Source: Erpobdella octoculata (Eukaryota; Annelida; Clitellata; Hirudinida; Erpobdellidae). From it: 64,000 bases of DNA. Positions 1 through 11,600 of this stretch are shown piece after piece. The notes under the pieces were generated by a model that was not told where the DNA came from, made no database searches, and saw only the letters and a list, made by a program, of their open reading frames with translations. Position numbers and translations under genes: made by a program. Location: assembly GCA_963978895.1 (NCBI GenBank), contig OZ022247.1, positions 23,162,658 to 23,226,657 of the forward strand. The letters are read 5' to 3'. How positions within the stretch are numbered: the first letter of the stretch is position 1; each line of letters opens with the position of its first letter.

Positions 1-1199
1 ACATCTCTTGCGTATCTAAGAAGAAATTTAAAATTAATTAAATAGATAGACATTTGGTTTTTAGTCGGTTTAAATAAAACATTTTAATTATAACTGTTTT
101 GATACTTTGAAGTGTCAGAAAAAATTGTTACATCATAAAATAATCCAATACCACATTACTTCTCACCTTCCAGGCTTGGCTTCTTCATATCCATTATTTG
201 GTCCAGGCAAACATACTCTGGTTCTTTTTTTAATACCTGCTCCACAAGTTACAGAACAATCTCCATACTTTGACCAGGCTGTCCAAGAATATTTGGCTTT
301 GGTTACCTACAAATTTAAGTTTCATAATAAACACCTTTTTCATCTATTTAATATTTTAACAAATATGTAATTCAAATTGTTAAAACAATTTTATTCATAT
401 AATTTTTCTCACTGCAGGATATGTTGTAGGAATGTGTTTGTAGGCTGGTGGAGTCTCGTAGTGTTTCGGTGTGGGGTAGGTTTTACCACTACCTTTGTCG
501 GGATACACTGGCTCGTACTTTTTGGTTGTTTGGTATGGTTGAGTGGTTTGGTATGGTTGAGTAGGTTTATAAGCTTGAGTTGTTTCGTATTTTTGAGTCG
601 GTGGGTAAGGAGGAGGAGGTTTTTCATCATAATAGTCTTCATCTGCGTACTCATCCGCTGGTGGAACGTACGGTGGTTCAGGCTCGTATTTTGGTGGTTC
701 AGGCTCGTATTTCGGGGGTACATGCTCGTATTTCGGTGGTACGGGCTCGTATTTCGGTGGTTCGGGCTCGTATTTCGGTGGTACGGGCTCGTAATTTGGT
801 GGTTCAGGCGGGTATTTAGGTGGTTCGGGCTGGTATTTAAGTGGTTCTACAGGGTATTCTTCGTAATCGTCGTAAAAGTCTGAAATTATTTATTGTAAGT
901 AATTTATTTAAGACTAAGAAAAAATAGATAAATACTTTCTGCGCTATTAAATACAAACTTTGTTGAATCAAATCATTATAGCATAACTACCTTGTGGGGC
1001 AGCTTGAACTAGTGCACCTACAAAATAATTTATTATATGGTTTGTATTTTGATTACATTTTTCAATAAAACCTTAAAAGATATGTAATCAATTAATTATT
1101 GTTTGTTTTATATATGAATATTATCTGAAAATTGATTCTATCTATAAAAAATGACTTACACAAAAGCACTGTAGCCAGAAAATTTCTAAAGAACTTCAT
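1..1199 (-). CDS. 5' part of a secreted Pro/Tyr-rich thrombospondin-repeat protein (gene 1, runs off the left edge)
   Basis: Close paralogue of the complete gene at 4586-13193. Coding exons read right to left: 1160-1199 (ATG at 1197-1199, [14 protein letters not shown]), 991-1017 (completing a signal peptide ending ALVQAAPQ), 413-879 (Pro-rich exon), 167-306 (first half of a thrombospondin repeat, with CSVTCG), and an exon entering at 15 and leaving the window. Splice sites are GT/AG and phases agree with the paralogue. The Pro-rich exon starts [10 protein letters not shown], has eight hexa/heptapeptide units of PPKYEP type, then two TQPYQT units. The paralogue has seven and five, so the repeats expand and contract. 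The product is expected to be secreted. Remaining thrombospondin repeats and the C-terminus lie outside. Function unknown; an extracellular matrix or adhesive role is inferred from composition only. Confidence 0.85.
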
Positions 1200-1474
1200 G
1201 GTTGTTTAGAAACCTGGTGATTGATTTGATTTTTTTTCAATTAATTTTAGAAAATTTCCAACGTTTGCAACTTTTCTAATTACAGTTTTTAACCGTAAAC
1301 GTTGTACTATGTTTGATAGCAAATTTAACACGCTATTTCGGTATTAAGATATAGCTTATTGTTTCAAGAAAAAAAACCGCAATGCCTCAAGGTTGAAAAC
1401 TTATATCGACTGGAGATTGGACGAAATGTTTCTACAAAACTTCGGCTACAACTAATAAAAATAAAAACATACCT

Positions 1475-1610
1475 TGCCTAGAGGCTAGAACAGGCCAAGA
1501 TGAAAACACTTTCTAACAAATTCAGGATTCAGGCAGAAGACGGTTGAACCTCCAACTGCTTCTCCCAATTGCTGTTTCAACACTCACCTCAACACGCTTT
1601 TATAGACCTC
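1475..1610 (-). promoter_or_regulatory. TATA promoter and non-coding first exon of gene 1
   Basis: On the minus strand a TATAAAAG box lies at about 1597-1605. Downstream is a leader without an in-frame ATG that ends at a consensus donor (GCAAG/GTATGT) near 1485. The coding exon has its own acceptor (CACCAG) near 1214. The same arrangement is conserved at 13474-13600 in the paralogue. The transcription start is inferred, not seen. Confidence 0.55.
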
Positions 1611-1783
1611 TAAGGGCCATAGAAAAGTTTGTCAATTTCAAAAATGACATTTAAAAATATCAGTGAATTTTTCCATGATGAAGATCACAGGTTTCAACAA
1701 TTAATTCGGGGAGACAAGCGTTAAAGACCAAGATAGACAGGAGAATGATGGTTTAATAATGACGGTGCAATGTGATTGATTGT

Positions 1784-3099
1784 TTTTCTGTTGTAACTCG
1801 GGTTTTGATTTTACCGTTCCCCATCGAATTCATAATGATCTGTGATCAGTTTGAATTTTGAACAATCTACTCAAAATCGTTTCAGCCATTTATACGGGAG
1901 ATTGTTTGTAATATTTCTTTGTGGTCAGCTGGCATTTTCGAATAGAGTGCCTTGTTCCAGCTATAATAGTCGTACATCTGTTACTAGCATTGATGTTTCA
2001 ATACTCCATTCCAATTTATATAAGTTTTACGTGGTTTAATTTTGCTTTTGCATAAACGTTTACAATTTGATCAAATTTTACATTCCATTTGCTTAATGGC
2101 TTTTTTTAATTTTTGGCTTGCTTGTATTAGCTCACTGTGTGGTCTGCATCTACGTTTTTTTGGAATTTTCAATACTTTTTTGTTGTCCAATCATTGTTAT
2201 TTTTTGCTAGCTTATTTGTTTTAGATTATATTAAAAATGCATTAAAAACGATGAAATAATTTTGTCTAGAAATAAAAGCGTGTGGAGATCCTTGTGGAAA
2301 TTATTCTTGCCATTCATTTTATTTTCTCAGAAGTACTCTGGGTTTGCTATTATAGTTAAAACTATATTTTATCTCACAGTTTTAATGAAAGCACGATTTA
2401 CTAAAATTAAATGTACTTTTTAAATTAAATTAATTATTGATAGTTTTTATTTTGTGCTAAAAGTGTGAACGTGTATTAATTCATACAGCGCATTTAAATT
2501 TTATTGAACAATATAGGTGCAGACAATTTGGCGAGCTGATATTAATCCGAACATGTTTTTATTGTCCGTTCAAACCGCAAGTGCTTTAATATTTGTTTAT
2601 AAATGCAGACTTTTTGTTATATACATCCTTTATGTCTTTAATGTTTTTAACATTACATTTAATTTTGTTATCCTGGGGGTTCAAGCTGGTGTTAATAAAA
2701 ACATCGATAAAAATGTTTAGATTGTTTTTTTAACTTTTGACAGAACTTCAAGCAACTTCTGTTTCATGATTTTACCTATGCCAGCAACACCCTTAAAAGC
2801 GTTTTCAACTTCGGAGATCATGGATTCTTTATTTCTGTTCCAACCGTGAAGATCAATTTTTTTATTCTCTTCTTTATTTTTATCAATTACTCTAGTAAGT
2901 CTATTAACATTATCAGAATTAGTACTATTGGTCATTAAGTCATTGTTATTGGTGGGTGTGTTTGGCTGTAGGACGTCATTTTTCAATGGCAATGTCAGAG
3001 ATCCATTCTGATGAATTTGAGAGTTAGAAGCTGGATTATTTTTTGAATTTTCAGCTAGAAGTTTTGCTTCTGAATTGTTGCCACTGTTTAAAAAAGTTA
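1784..3099. other. Mostly gene-free stretch, 3' flank of the Ly6-like gene
   Basis: AT-rich sequence between the gene 1 promoter and the Ly6-like gene. Most short open frames look random. One minus-strand frame (2717-3157) is discussed with the Ly6-like gene: it is Asn/Lys-rich, follows an excellent intron 3' end (branch-like TACTAAT, pyrimidine run, ACAG at about 3074-3102) and could be its last exon. Nothing else is supported. Confidence 0.5.
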
Positions 3100-3737
3100 T
3101 TAGTAAGTAGTAAGCATACAGAGCATCAGTATTACAGGCATCAAAAGTGCAGAACAAGTTATAGAGGCTGGAAGTGCAAGTGGATTATCCAGGTAGATAC
3201 AATCAGATGGCTGGCTTTCCAAAGCACAAAATCTAGATTTGATTACAGTATTCCTACCTAGAAAGAAAAATGTGAGTCGAAATTAAATAAATAATTATGC
3301 TCTGAGTTTTTTTTAGTGTTTCCCATACATATAGAATTCTATATAAATGGTGTTTCAAAACGTTTTCGATTCTTAGTTGTGGTTTTATGAATGAATTCAT
3401 TTTCTTTTACTCGACCGTTTGTCCTCGCCGGGGGATGCGGAACTTGTAGTATTTTAAATGAAGTCCTCTTCAAAGTTGTATAATGTGTTGACACAACTAT
3501 CATTACCAAGCTAATACAAACTATTATTTTTATTGTATACTAAATACTAATAATACTAAGTAAAAACTTACTTGGTTTGTGCGTGAAGGTAAGAGCGCAT
3601 TTTTTGTACTTGCCTGGGCAGGTTGAAATATCAACTGGTTTGTCACATAACTGGCATCTATAACAATTGATTGCCAAAATAAAAGTAGCGGTGTTCATGA
3701 AAACGAAAGTTGACAAAGCTACAGCAGCGGCAGCCAT
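3100..3737 (-). CDS. Ly6/uPAR-like small secreted or GPI-anchored protein, possibly frameshifted
   Basis: Exon 1 (3572-3737) encodes an Ala-rich signal peptide followed by INCYRCQLC, the typical start of a Ly6/three-finger domain, then TCPGKYKKC. A donor CCAA/GTAAGT follows. Exon 2 enters at 3257 after TTTCTAG. Splicing in phase 1 gives SRNTVIKSRFC, then SDCIYLDN, a hydrophobic end and a stop at 3100-3102 (107 aa in total). This could be a short GPI-signal-like tail. However, the family's closing signature (CTFDACN) lies in a different frame of the same exon around 3140-3165, so either the exon carries a frameshift or the model is wrong. Ly6 proteins are cell-surface or secreted modulators; no specific partner can be named. 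Confidence 0.6.
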
Positions 3738-4037
3738 CTTTTATCATGAAAGCATTACAGAAGTTTGACGTCGTGCCTTTTCCACAACCAAAAAATACTC
3801 ATACACAAATTCGAACAATTGTTTGGTAATAACGACAATTTAAATAAATTATAGTTGCCGAAAATTTCTTATAAGTTAGGTTTTGTTTGAATGTTACGAC
3901 CCCTTCCTGCCCTTATCATCGCATTCTGACCATTGAAATGTTGTTGTTTTTAAGGTCGTCGTTTAACTAAAAATTTATCTTTTTTTCATAATAAGCTATT
4001 TTTAAGAATTATGCTATAACTTTAAAACATGTAAGTA

Positions 4038-4450
4038 CCAGAGGCGGAGATTGAGGGAGACTGGGGAAGGGGGGGCGACGGCCCCAAGATTTTTTCCACC
4101 AAATAGAAAAATATCTTAATTTGCTCATTTATTTAAATTAGTTGATAAAAGTAGTATTTTTCACACATTTTGAATTATATCTACTTAGTTATATCATATA
4201 TCTCTGCTAATATTTTTTAATCTTTTAGATGCCCTTGGTACATTCATAATTTAAACGTTTTTTGTCTGCGTTCAATATTAAATAAAAGTTAATATTTTTG
4301 TATACTGTTTTTTTAAATTAATATGATGTTTTACATGACAATACAACATACTATAGTGTATATTAGTATGGTCATTTGAGTTTGAAGATCCTCTAGGTTG
4401 AATTTAAAAAATCTTCGCCCCCCAAGATTTCGCTGAATCGACGCCTCTGG
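4038..4450. mobile_element. MITE-like element, 413 bp, with terminal inverted repeats and 6-bp target duplication
   Basis: The ends CCAGAGGCG and CGCCTCTGG are inverted, and the match extends inward with mismatches (a GATT.AG block, then CCCCAAGATT). The element is flanked on both sides by TAAGTA (4032-4037 and 4451-4456), a perfect 6-bp candidate target-site duplication. There is no coding capacity, so it is a non-autonomous DNA transposon; the superfamily was not determined. Confidence 0.75.
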
Positions 4451-4585
4451 TAAGTAACGGTTTGGCATATTAGTTTGTTAAACAACACGGGAATACATTT
4501 GCAGAAAGTTTATTCAATTAAATGATGTCCAATCATATATCAGGTTAGAATAAGTTTTTTAATTATTAAACGTGATTAACGTGTT

Positions 4586-5615
4586 TTATTCGTAATATTC
4601 TTCTTCATATTCGTCAGCGGGCGGATAGGCTGGTTTTGGGGGCTCATAAGCAGGAGTCGGAGGCTGATAGGGAGGAGTTGGTTTGTAGGCAGGAGTTGGT
4701 GGTTCATAGGGAGGTGGTTCATAGGCATGTGGTTTATAGGGGGGAGAGGGTCCTGGGTAAGTTGGTGGCTTGTACGGGGATGGTACTTTGTAGGATTCAA
4801 GCTTCTCTTTGTAAGGTGGCTCGTATGGTTTAGGAGGGTATATTGGTTTGATATGCTTTATGTCCACGTCATCAACAGTGGGCAGGCGCTGGAGAAGTAG
4901 ACGAGCTTTGACAATGTACTGATCGGGAGCCAAGGACTTGACTTCGAAGTATCTCTTGTATTCGCCAAAGAAGTTGAAGTCATCATAGCAAGAATCGTAC
5001 CAGAAACCACCAAGATGAATCTTGTAAGATATAAAAAAAAAAAAATTATAAGGTTATAAATAGTGTTATTAGTTATTAGATTAAAAAGTTATATTATAGC
5101 AATCCTATTATACCCTTGCGCAGTTGCTATAGAAACTGTTGTCATTGTCACGATCGTATGTCGAGAACGGTGTCTCGTCCTTGTAGCTGGTTGAATTGAG
5201 ATTGAGCGAAAGAGCGTAGTTGCGGCTTTCAGCGGCGACGATAATCTTGGGACTTATTAATTCGTGTTTAGCGCTACCTGAATCGTAGACAAGAATATAA
5301 TTATATAAACAATAAAATAAAAAAAATAAGAAATACGCTATAACTGCTTTCAACTTTACAATTTACCTTTGGTAACAAATTCAAAAGCGCCATAGTATTT
5401 TCCAGCTTTCGTTATGCAGTGATGGTATTCATTTCCAATGTAGAAATCTTTGAGGTGGCTGCCAAAACCTGCCTTAAACTCGTTCCAATTTTTGTTCATG
5501 CTGAAATCATGCTCTTCTCTATGGAAAGCAACAAAGTAACTGTTGACGCATGCTCCTGCAATTGCTCCACATCCGGGAACGTTGAGAGTGAATGGCTTAG
5601 CAGGCTCAAAAATGT
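4586..5615 (-). other. Fibrinogen-related domain and Pro/Tyr tail of gene 2
   Basis: Three exons (5367-5615, 5114-5277, 4586-5020) join in phase. Family marks: GFG...[22 protein letters not shown], then NCA and GGFWYDSC, the order seen in fibrinogen C-terminal domains. The usual N-terminal half is short and divergent. After the domain comes a region rich in Pro, Tyr and Lys (YKPP, YEPP, YQPP units) ending in an acidic Tyr cluster. Such domains bind glycans or proteins in lectins and matrix proteins; the ligand here is unknown. Confidence 0.85.
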
Positions 5616-8600
5616 CTGTTAAGAATATAAGAAAAAAGTTGTATTAGTTCAAGCATTCATTTAAAAAAGATCGAAACGTTACAAAAATTACTGAATTAGA
5701 TTTTTATTTTATCAAGCAACAGTGAACTCACGTCTCGGTCTGTCACAATACTTGAACTCAACTGGTTCTCCCTCACAGTATTCAATGATGTTCTTGCCGT
5801 AGACGATGCTGTTTTCTAGCAGACACACTCTGTTCCTCTGATGGAAAGGTCTGACGCCACAAATCTCGGTGCAAGTCGACCATTCACACCAAGGTGACCA
5901 GTTGTCTGAGTTATGAAAACGACGAAGTTAAAATTAATTGTGTTAACAAATATAAACAATAAGTTTGCTTACCGCAATTCTTTTCGAAGCAGAATTTCAC
6001 ATCTGAAGCGCTTCCTATGCATGGTTTTCCACCGTATGATGCTTCAGGGTGGTTACAGACTCTCGATCTGGTTGTACTACCTCCGTAGCCACAAGATTTA
6101 CTGCATGCTGCCCAGGCTGCCCATGCTCCCCAGCCACCATCAACAGCTATGAAATGAAAAATTTAATATAAAAACTCAAGTATTTCAATATTTTCAATAG
6201 TCTTAGCAACAAACCGCATGGTTTGGCACTGCAGTTCCTGGCTTCGGTTAATTGTCCAACACAATTTCTGCCATAATATTGAGGTGCCGGATTGTCACAT
6301 TTTCTATTTCTTGTGGCAATTCCATATTCTCCACAAGTGACACTGCAAGCTGACCATTCTGACCAATTGTTCCAGTTGCCGTCAATATCTGGTTATTGAA
6401 AATTGAGATGTTAGTTTTAGAAGACATTTATAAAACCTACTTCTTGCTAATTTAATAAAAACACACCACAAGGTCTGAGGTTGCAAGTCTTCGACTCGAT
6501 TTCGTCTCCTTCACAAGGTCTTCCTCCGTAGAGAGCGACTGGATTCTGACAAGTTCTCTTTCTAGTTGCAGTTCCTTCTGCACATGTCGCACTGCACGCC
6601 GACCATTGACCCCAGCTGCTCCATCCTCCATCAACAGCTAAAACAAACAGCATATAGTGCTTTAATACAATTTTAAAAACAGAATTAGTGTACAATTACC
6701 ACAACATTAAATTGGAACATAATAAGATAATTACGGCATGGTTTGACATAGCAGGATTTAGATTGAGAATTTTCTCCTCTGCAGTTGGCACCACCATGTA
6801 CTGGCTTGGGTTCGTTACAGAGTCTTTCTCTTGTGGCTGCTCCTCCGGCTCCACACGTAACACTGCATTTCGACCATTCACACCACTGTCCCCAGTTTCC
6901 GTCAATAGCTGTATTCAATTTACAACATTATTCAACTATTTTATCACGATAACTATATAGAAACATAAAACTAATTTTGAAAATTTGATATGTGTACATT
7001 ATGTAAAAGTACAAGTCAAATTAAACAAACGGCATGGTTTGAGATTGACAGGTTTGGCTTCAGTATCTTCTCCTTTACAATTTCTTCCATGGTAAGCAGG
7101 AGCTGGGTTATTGCATTTTCTTACCCTCACAATAATTGCAGGACCACAACTTGCCGATGGTTTGCCATATTCTGACCAGCTGCTCCATCCCCCATCGAGA
7201 GCTTGTTAATAGAAAATAATAAGTCTACATATAAAATATTTCAATGATTTCAAAGTTATCGGCCGTTTAAAAAAATTGGAATGGAAAACGCAGAATTATG
7301 ATTCTTACGAGCTGGTGGTAACTGGACTTTCTTTGTTTCCACACTGTCTCCAACGCACGGTCTACCACCAAACTGAGGTTCAGGACGATCGCAATATCTG
7401 ACCCTCTGAACGTAGATATTGTCTCCGTATATTGCTGTTGGTCTTGACCATTCAGACCAATCGCTCCATCCTCCGTCAATGGCTGTTGGAATAATAATAT
7501 TGTTATTGTTTTTGTAGCCTAGTAAATGAAAAATGTACAAAAAGGCTAACGGCACGGAGCTGCTGAACAATCAAAAGTTTCCGATTTCTTTCCAAGACAT
7601 TCTTTTCCTCCGTTTAATGGACTCGGAGTGTCACAAACTCGGCTTCTTGTGATTGTTCCACCAACTCCACATGAAACACTGCAGGCTGACCATCTCGTCC
7701 ATTGACCCCATCCTCCATCAACAGCTATTGGTTAAACAATTAAATGAAAGAAAAGCGAATGAAACTTATCAAACACTAAAGTTGAATTTTAATTTACCAC
7801 ACGGGGGAGCAAGACCAGGAGCGTACTCAGTAGAAGATCCTTGGCAGTTTCTTCCTCCAAAGTTTGGTGATGGTTTGGTACATGTTCTTGTTCTCGATAC
7901 AATTCCTCCTTCGCCACAACTGACACTGCATTTAGACCAGGCTGACCACTCAGTCCATCCGCCGTCAATGCCTTCATGATAACACATTAAATATAGAACA
8001 AAACTTACTAAGACAAAATTGATTAAAATCTCACCGCAAGGTAGACCGGCGCAAGTCTTGGAATCATTTGGTTCACCGTCGCAACCTTTTCCACCGTATT
8101 GTGGTTCAGGATTAGCACAACATCTAGTCCTCGTAGCTACACCTCCATCTCCACATTTTACGCTGCAAGTTGACCATTCAGTCCATTCTGTCCATTCTCC
8201 ATGGATTGCTGTGTCAAACAATTATAAGATTTAATTGCATCGCGTTTTTAAAAGTATTAAATGCTTGTATGCATTCTTGACTTACGGCATATTTCAAGCA
8301 GAACGTTTTTGGAACTTGTAGAATCTCCTTCGCATTCTTTGCCACCGTTAAGAGGAGTGGGATTGTCACAGTTTCTTGTTCTTGTCACGATAACATCAGG
8401 TCCACACGTGACAGATGGTTCAGACCAGCTACTCCACTTACCCCAGTGTCCATCAATAGCTAAATAAACATTTAAAAAAAAAAACAACCGTTTTTTCTAT
8501 TACATTATAAAAACTTCTCACGGCAAGGTGAAGCAATGCATCCTTTAACATCTGAAGATTTTCCAATACAATAAAGTCCATCATAAGCAGGTGCAGGATT

Positions 8601-11600
8601 GTCACAAGCTCTTCTCCTGTACTGAACTCCTCCATCTCCACATGTCACACTGCATACTGAATACTCTGACCATTCGTTCCATGCTCCGCTGACGGCTAAT
8701 AAGTTGAAAATAAAATTATATTACATTACATTACCTATTTACTGATTTGAATACATTTTTAAAAAATTAAGTACTGAAACTTACGGCAAGGAGGTACTGG
8801 GGCACGTCTGGTATCACTGTCAGAACCAACGCAGGGTTTGCCAAAATAGGCTGGTTCAGGCTCTGTGCATGATCGGCTTCTGGTAGATATACTTTCACCA
8901 CATGTGTGAGACGGAGCTGACCATTCAGACCATGCAGTCCATCCACCATCGATAGCTATTAGTGAACACAATGTATTAAAACATAAATAGTTTATCTTAC
9001 AGTTGATTTATTGATTTACTGTATTATTAAAAACCACTCACGACAAGGTCTGATTGTAACGTATTTGTAGCTGACCGCAGGTCCTCTACAGTATCTGCCT
9101 CCATAGGCTGGTACCGGATTGTTACACGTCCTTGATCTACCGGGGTACAGACCTTCACCGCAGCTGACAGCTGGTCTTGCCCAACTGCCCCACTTACTCC
9201 ACAAACCATTGATGGCTAAATAGAAATGGAAAAAAATCCAGTCATGGCTAAAACTAAAACCAAATTACTTTATTAGTTCAAACTAAGTCGAAGTATGAAC
9301 TGACGGCATTGAGCTCCTGCGCAGCTTCTTGTTTCCGTAGCATCTCCATCGCATGTCGATCCACCATGTTCAGGTGCTGGATTGTCACAAAACCTTTTTC
9401 TAGCCACTAAACCTCCCTCACCACAACTGGCACTGCAACTTGACCATTCACTCCACGTACTCCATCCTCCACAAATTGCTGAAAACAGATTACAATTCTA
9501 AAGATTTATTTATTAGTTAAACGTAAGAAGTCAACCAGACTTAAATCTCGTAAGTTCAGTAATTAAATAAATAAAATTAACATACGACAAGCAGCTGCTG
9601 AACAGTCTTTTGTCTGAGATGAGTCACCCTCGCAAGGTTCGCCGCCATCAGACGGAGCAGGATTGTCACATACTCTTGTTCTTGATGTCACTCCATTCAG
9701 ACCACATGTTACACTGCACTCGGACCATTCGATCCAAGCGGACCATCCACCACAGACGGCTGTATCCATTTAATATTGGCATCAACTTGTGCAATTGTTT
9801 GAATCAACAACAAAATGATACTTACGACACTTAGGCAATTGATCAATTCTGGACTCAAAGTTCAAGCCTTTGCAGTTTACGCCACCAAAAGCTGGTTTAG
9901 GGTTCGTACACTCACGTGACCTAACTGAAACTCCTCCATTATCTCCGCAAGTTTCTGCCGGTTTTGACCATTCACTCCATGCCGTCCATCCTCCGTCAAC
10001 AGCTGTAATGTTTACAAACAAAATTTTGTAGCTTTTTATCTCATACAAAAACTAAGTAATCGTATTCAACTAACGGCAAGGAGATAGGTGAACTTCAGCG
10101 TGTTCTGTAGCATCTCCATCACATGGTCTGCCACCATACATAGGATATGGGCTGTCACATTCTCTTGTTCTTGTTTTAGTACCACCAAATCCACAAGTAG
10201 CATTGCTATATGTATAAGCTGACCATTGACCCCAGTTTCCATCGACAGCTATATATATATATATAGAAAACATTTTAAATAAACTAATTTTTCTTTTTGT
10301 TAGCTATTTTACAAATAATGACAAACTAACGGCAGAAAACCAAAAAGCAAGATCTCTTGTTTCCAGCTGGTCCCTCGCAAGCTCTTCCTTCAAAAGCAGG
10401 AGCAGGATAGTCACATTTTCTTTTTCGAATTTGTGTTCCATCAAAACCACAAGATGCACTGCACTTGCTCCATTCAAACCATTTGCTCCAACCTCCGTCG
10501 ATAGCTGCAACCAATAAATAACTCGCTACAAGTTCATATCCAGATCTAATCTGGTAACAACAGCAATAACTTACGACACGGCTTAGTCTTGATAATTTGA
10601 ACGTCGAGGGCATCTCCAATGCAGAGCTTGCCGTCGTATTGAGGTGCAGGACTATCACAGGCTCTTGATCTTGTCTGAATACCATCTTCTCCACATGATG
10701 CACTGCTCTTTGACCAATCTCCCCACTGACCCCAACAACCATCAATAGCTGTAAGTAAGTAAAAATAAAAATCTGTTGAATTCACTTAATAATTTTTAAG
10801 CAAATTATGGAAATGAAAGTCAAACTTACGACAAGGCGGTAAAACGCTCGGTTTGGTTTGTTTGTCTTTGCCAACGCAAGGTTCTCCTCCGTCTGATGGT
10901 GCAGGATTGTCGCATCTTCTTGTCCTGATGACCACGCCTTCTGAGCCACAAGTTTTTTCTGAAGCCGACCACTCAGACCATTTGCTCCATCTTCCATTTA
11001 TTGCTTAAAAACAAAAAAACCAAACGTTCTTAACCGACTGTTAATAATGGGGTACTATTATTATAGAAAAAAAACCAACGGCAAGGTCCTTCACAACATC
11101 CCCTTGTCTGTAGAGCGGCTCCATCACAAGGGCGACCTCCAAACTCGTTGGCAGGATCAGTGCAATTTCTTCCTCTTGTTTGAACACCTCCAAATCCACA
11201 GCTGACGCTGCATCTGCACCAAGCAGTCCATGCGTTCCAGTTACCATCGATGGCTGGATGTAGTCAAGAGTCATTTAATTAATCAATCAATTACTTTATG
11301 GTTATTTGTCATTTTAAAAACTGGATTGACTTACGGCATGGTCTTGGGTTGCTACAAAGTTTTGTTTCTTCATAAACTCCTCGGCACAACTTGCCACCGT
11401 TAGCAGGAACTGGTCTGTTGCATTCTCTTGTCCTTTTTTGTATTCCACCATCCCCACATGTGGCACTGCAGGTTGACCAAACACTCCACAATGACCACCC
11501 TCCATTGATGGCTAAATTGAAGATATTTGTTAAGCATTTTTAATTAAATAATTTAGTGCACATTATATTTTCAAAATTAAAATATGTTTGGTACTAACGA

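Larger units (their letters stand above)
1..1783. repeat. Left copy of a segmental duplication (matches 11969-13783)
   Basis: The left 1.78 kb repeats 11969-13783 in the same orientation. Exons, introns, promoter and about 170 bp upstream of the TATA box are almost identical, with scattered substitutions and small indels. Identity stops just after the shared GACGGTGCAATGTGATTGA motif. The repeat continues beyond the left edge. It contains the 5' ends of the two thrombospondin-repeat genes. Confidence 0.9.

Noticed and set aside
377..883. 168-codon plus-strand frame rich in Trp, Phe and Arg (also at 12336-12875)
   Set aside because: Opposite strand of the Pro-rich exons of the thrombospondin genes. 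Splice sites and paralogy support the minus strand.
1475..1530. Start codon within the first exon of gene 1
   Set aside because: No in-frame ATG precedes the donor in either copy. The ATG at 1197-1199 opens a textbook signal peptide.
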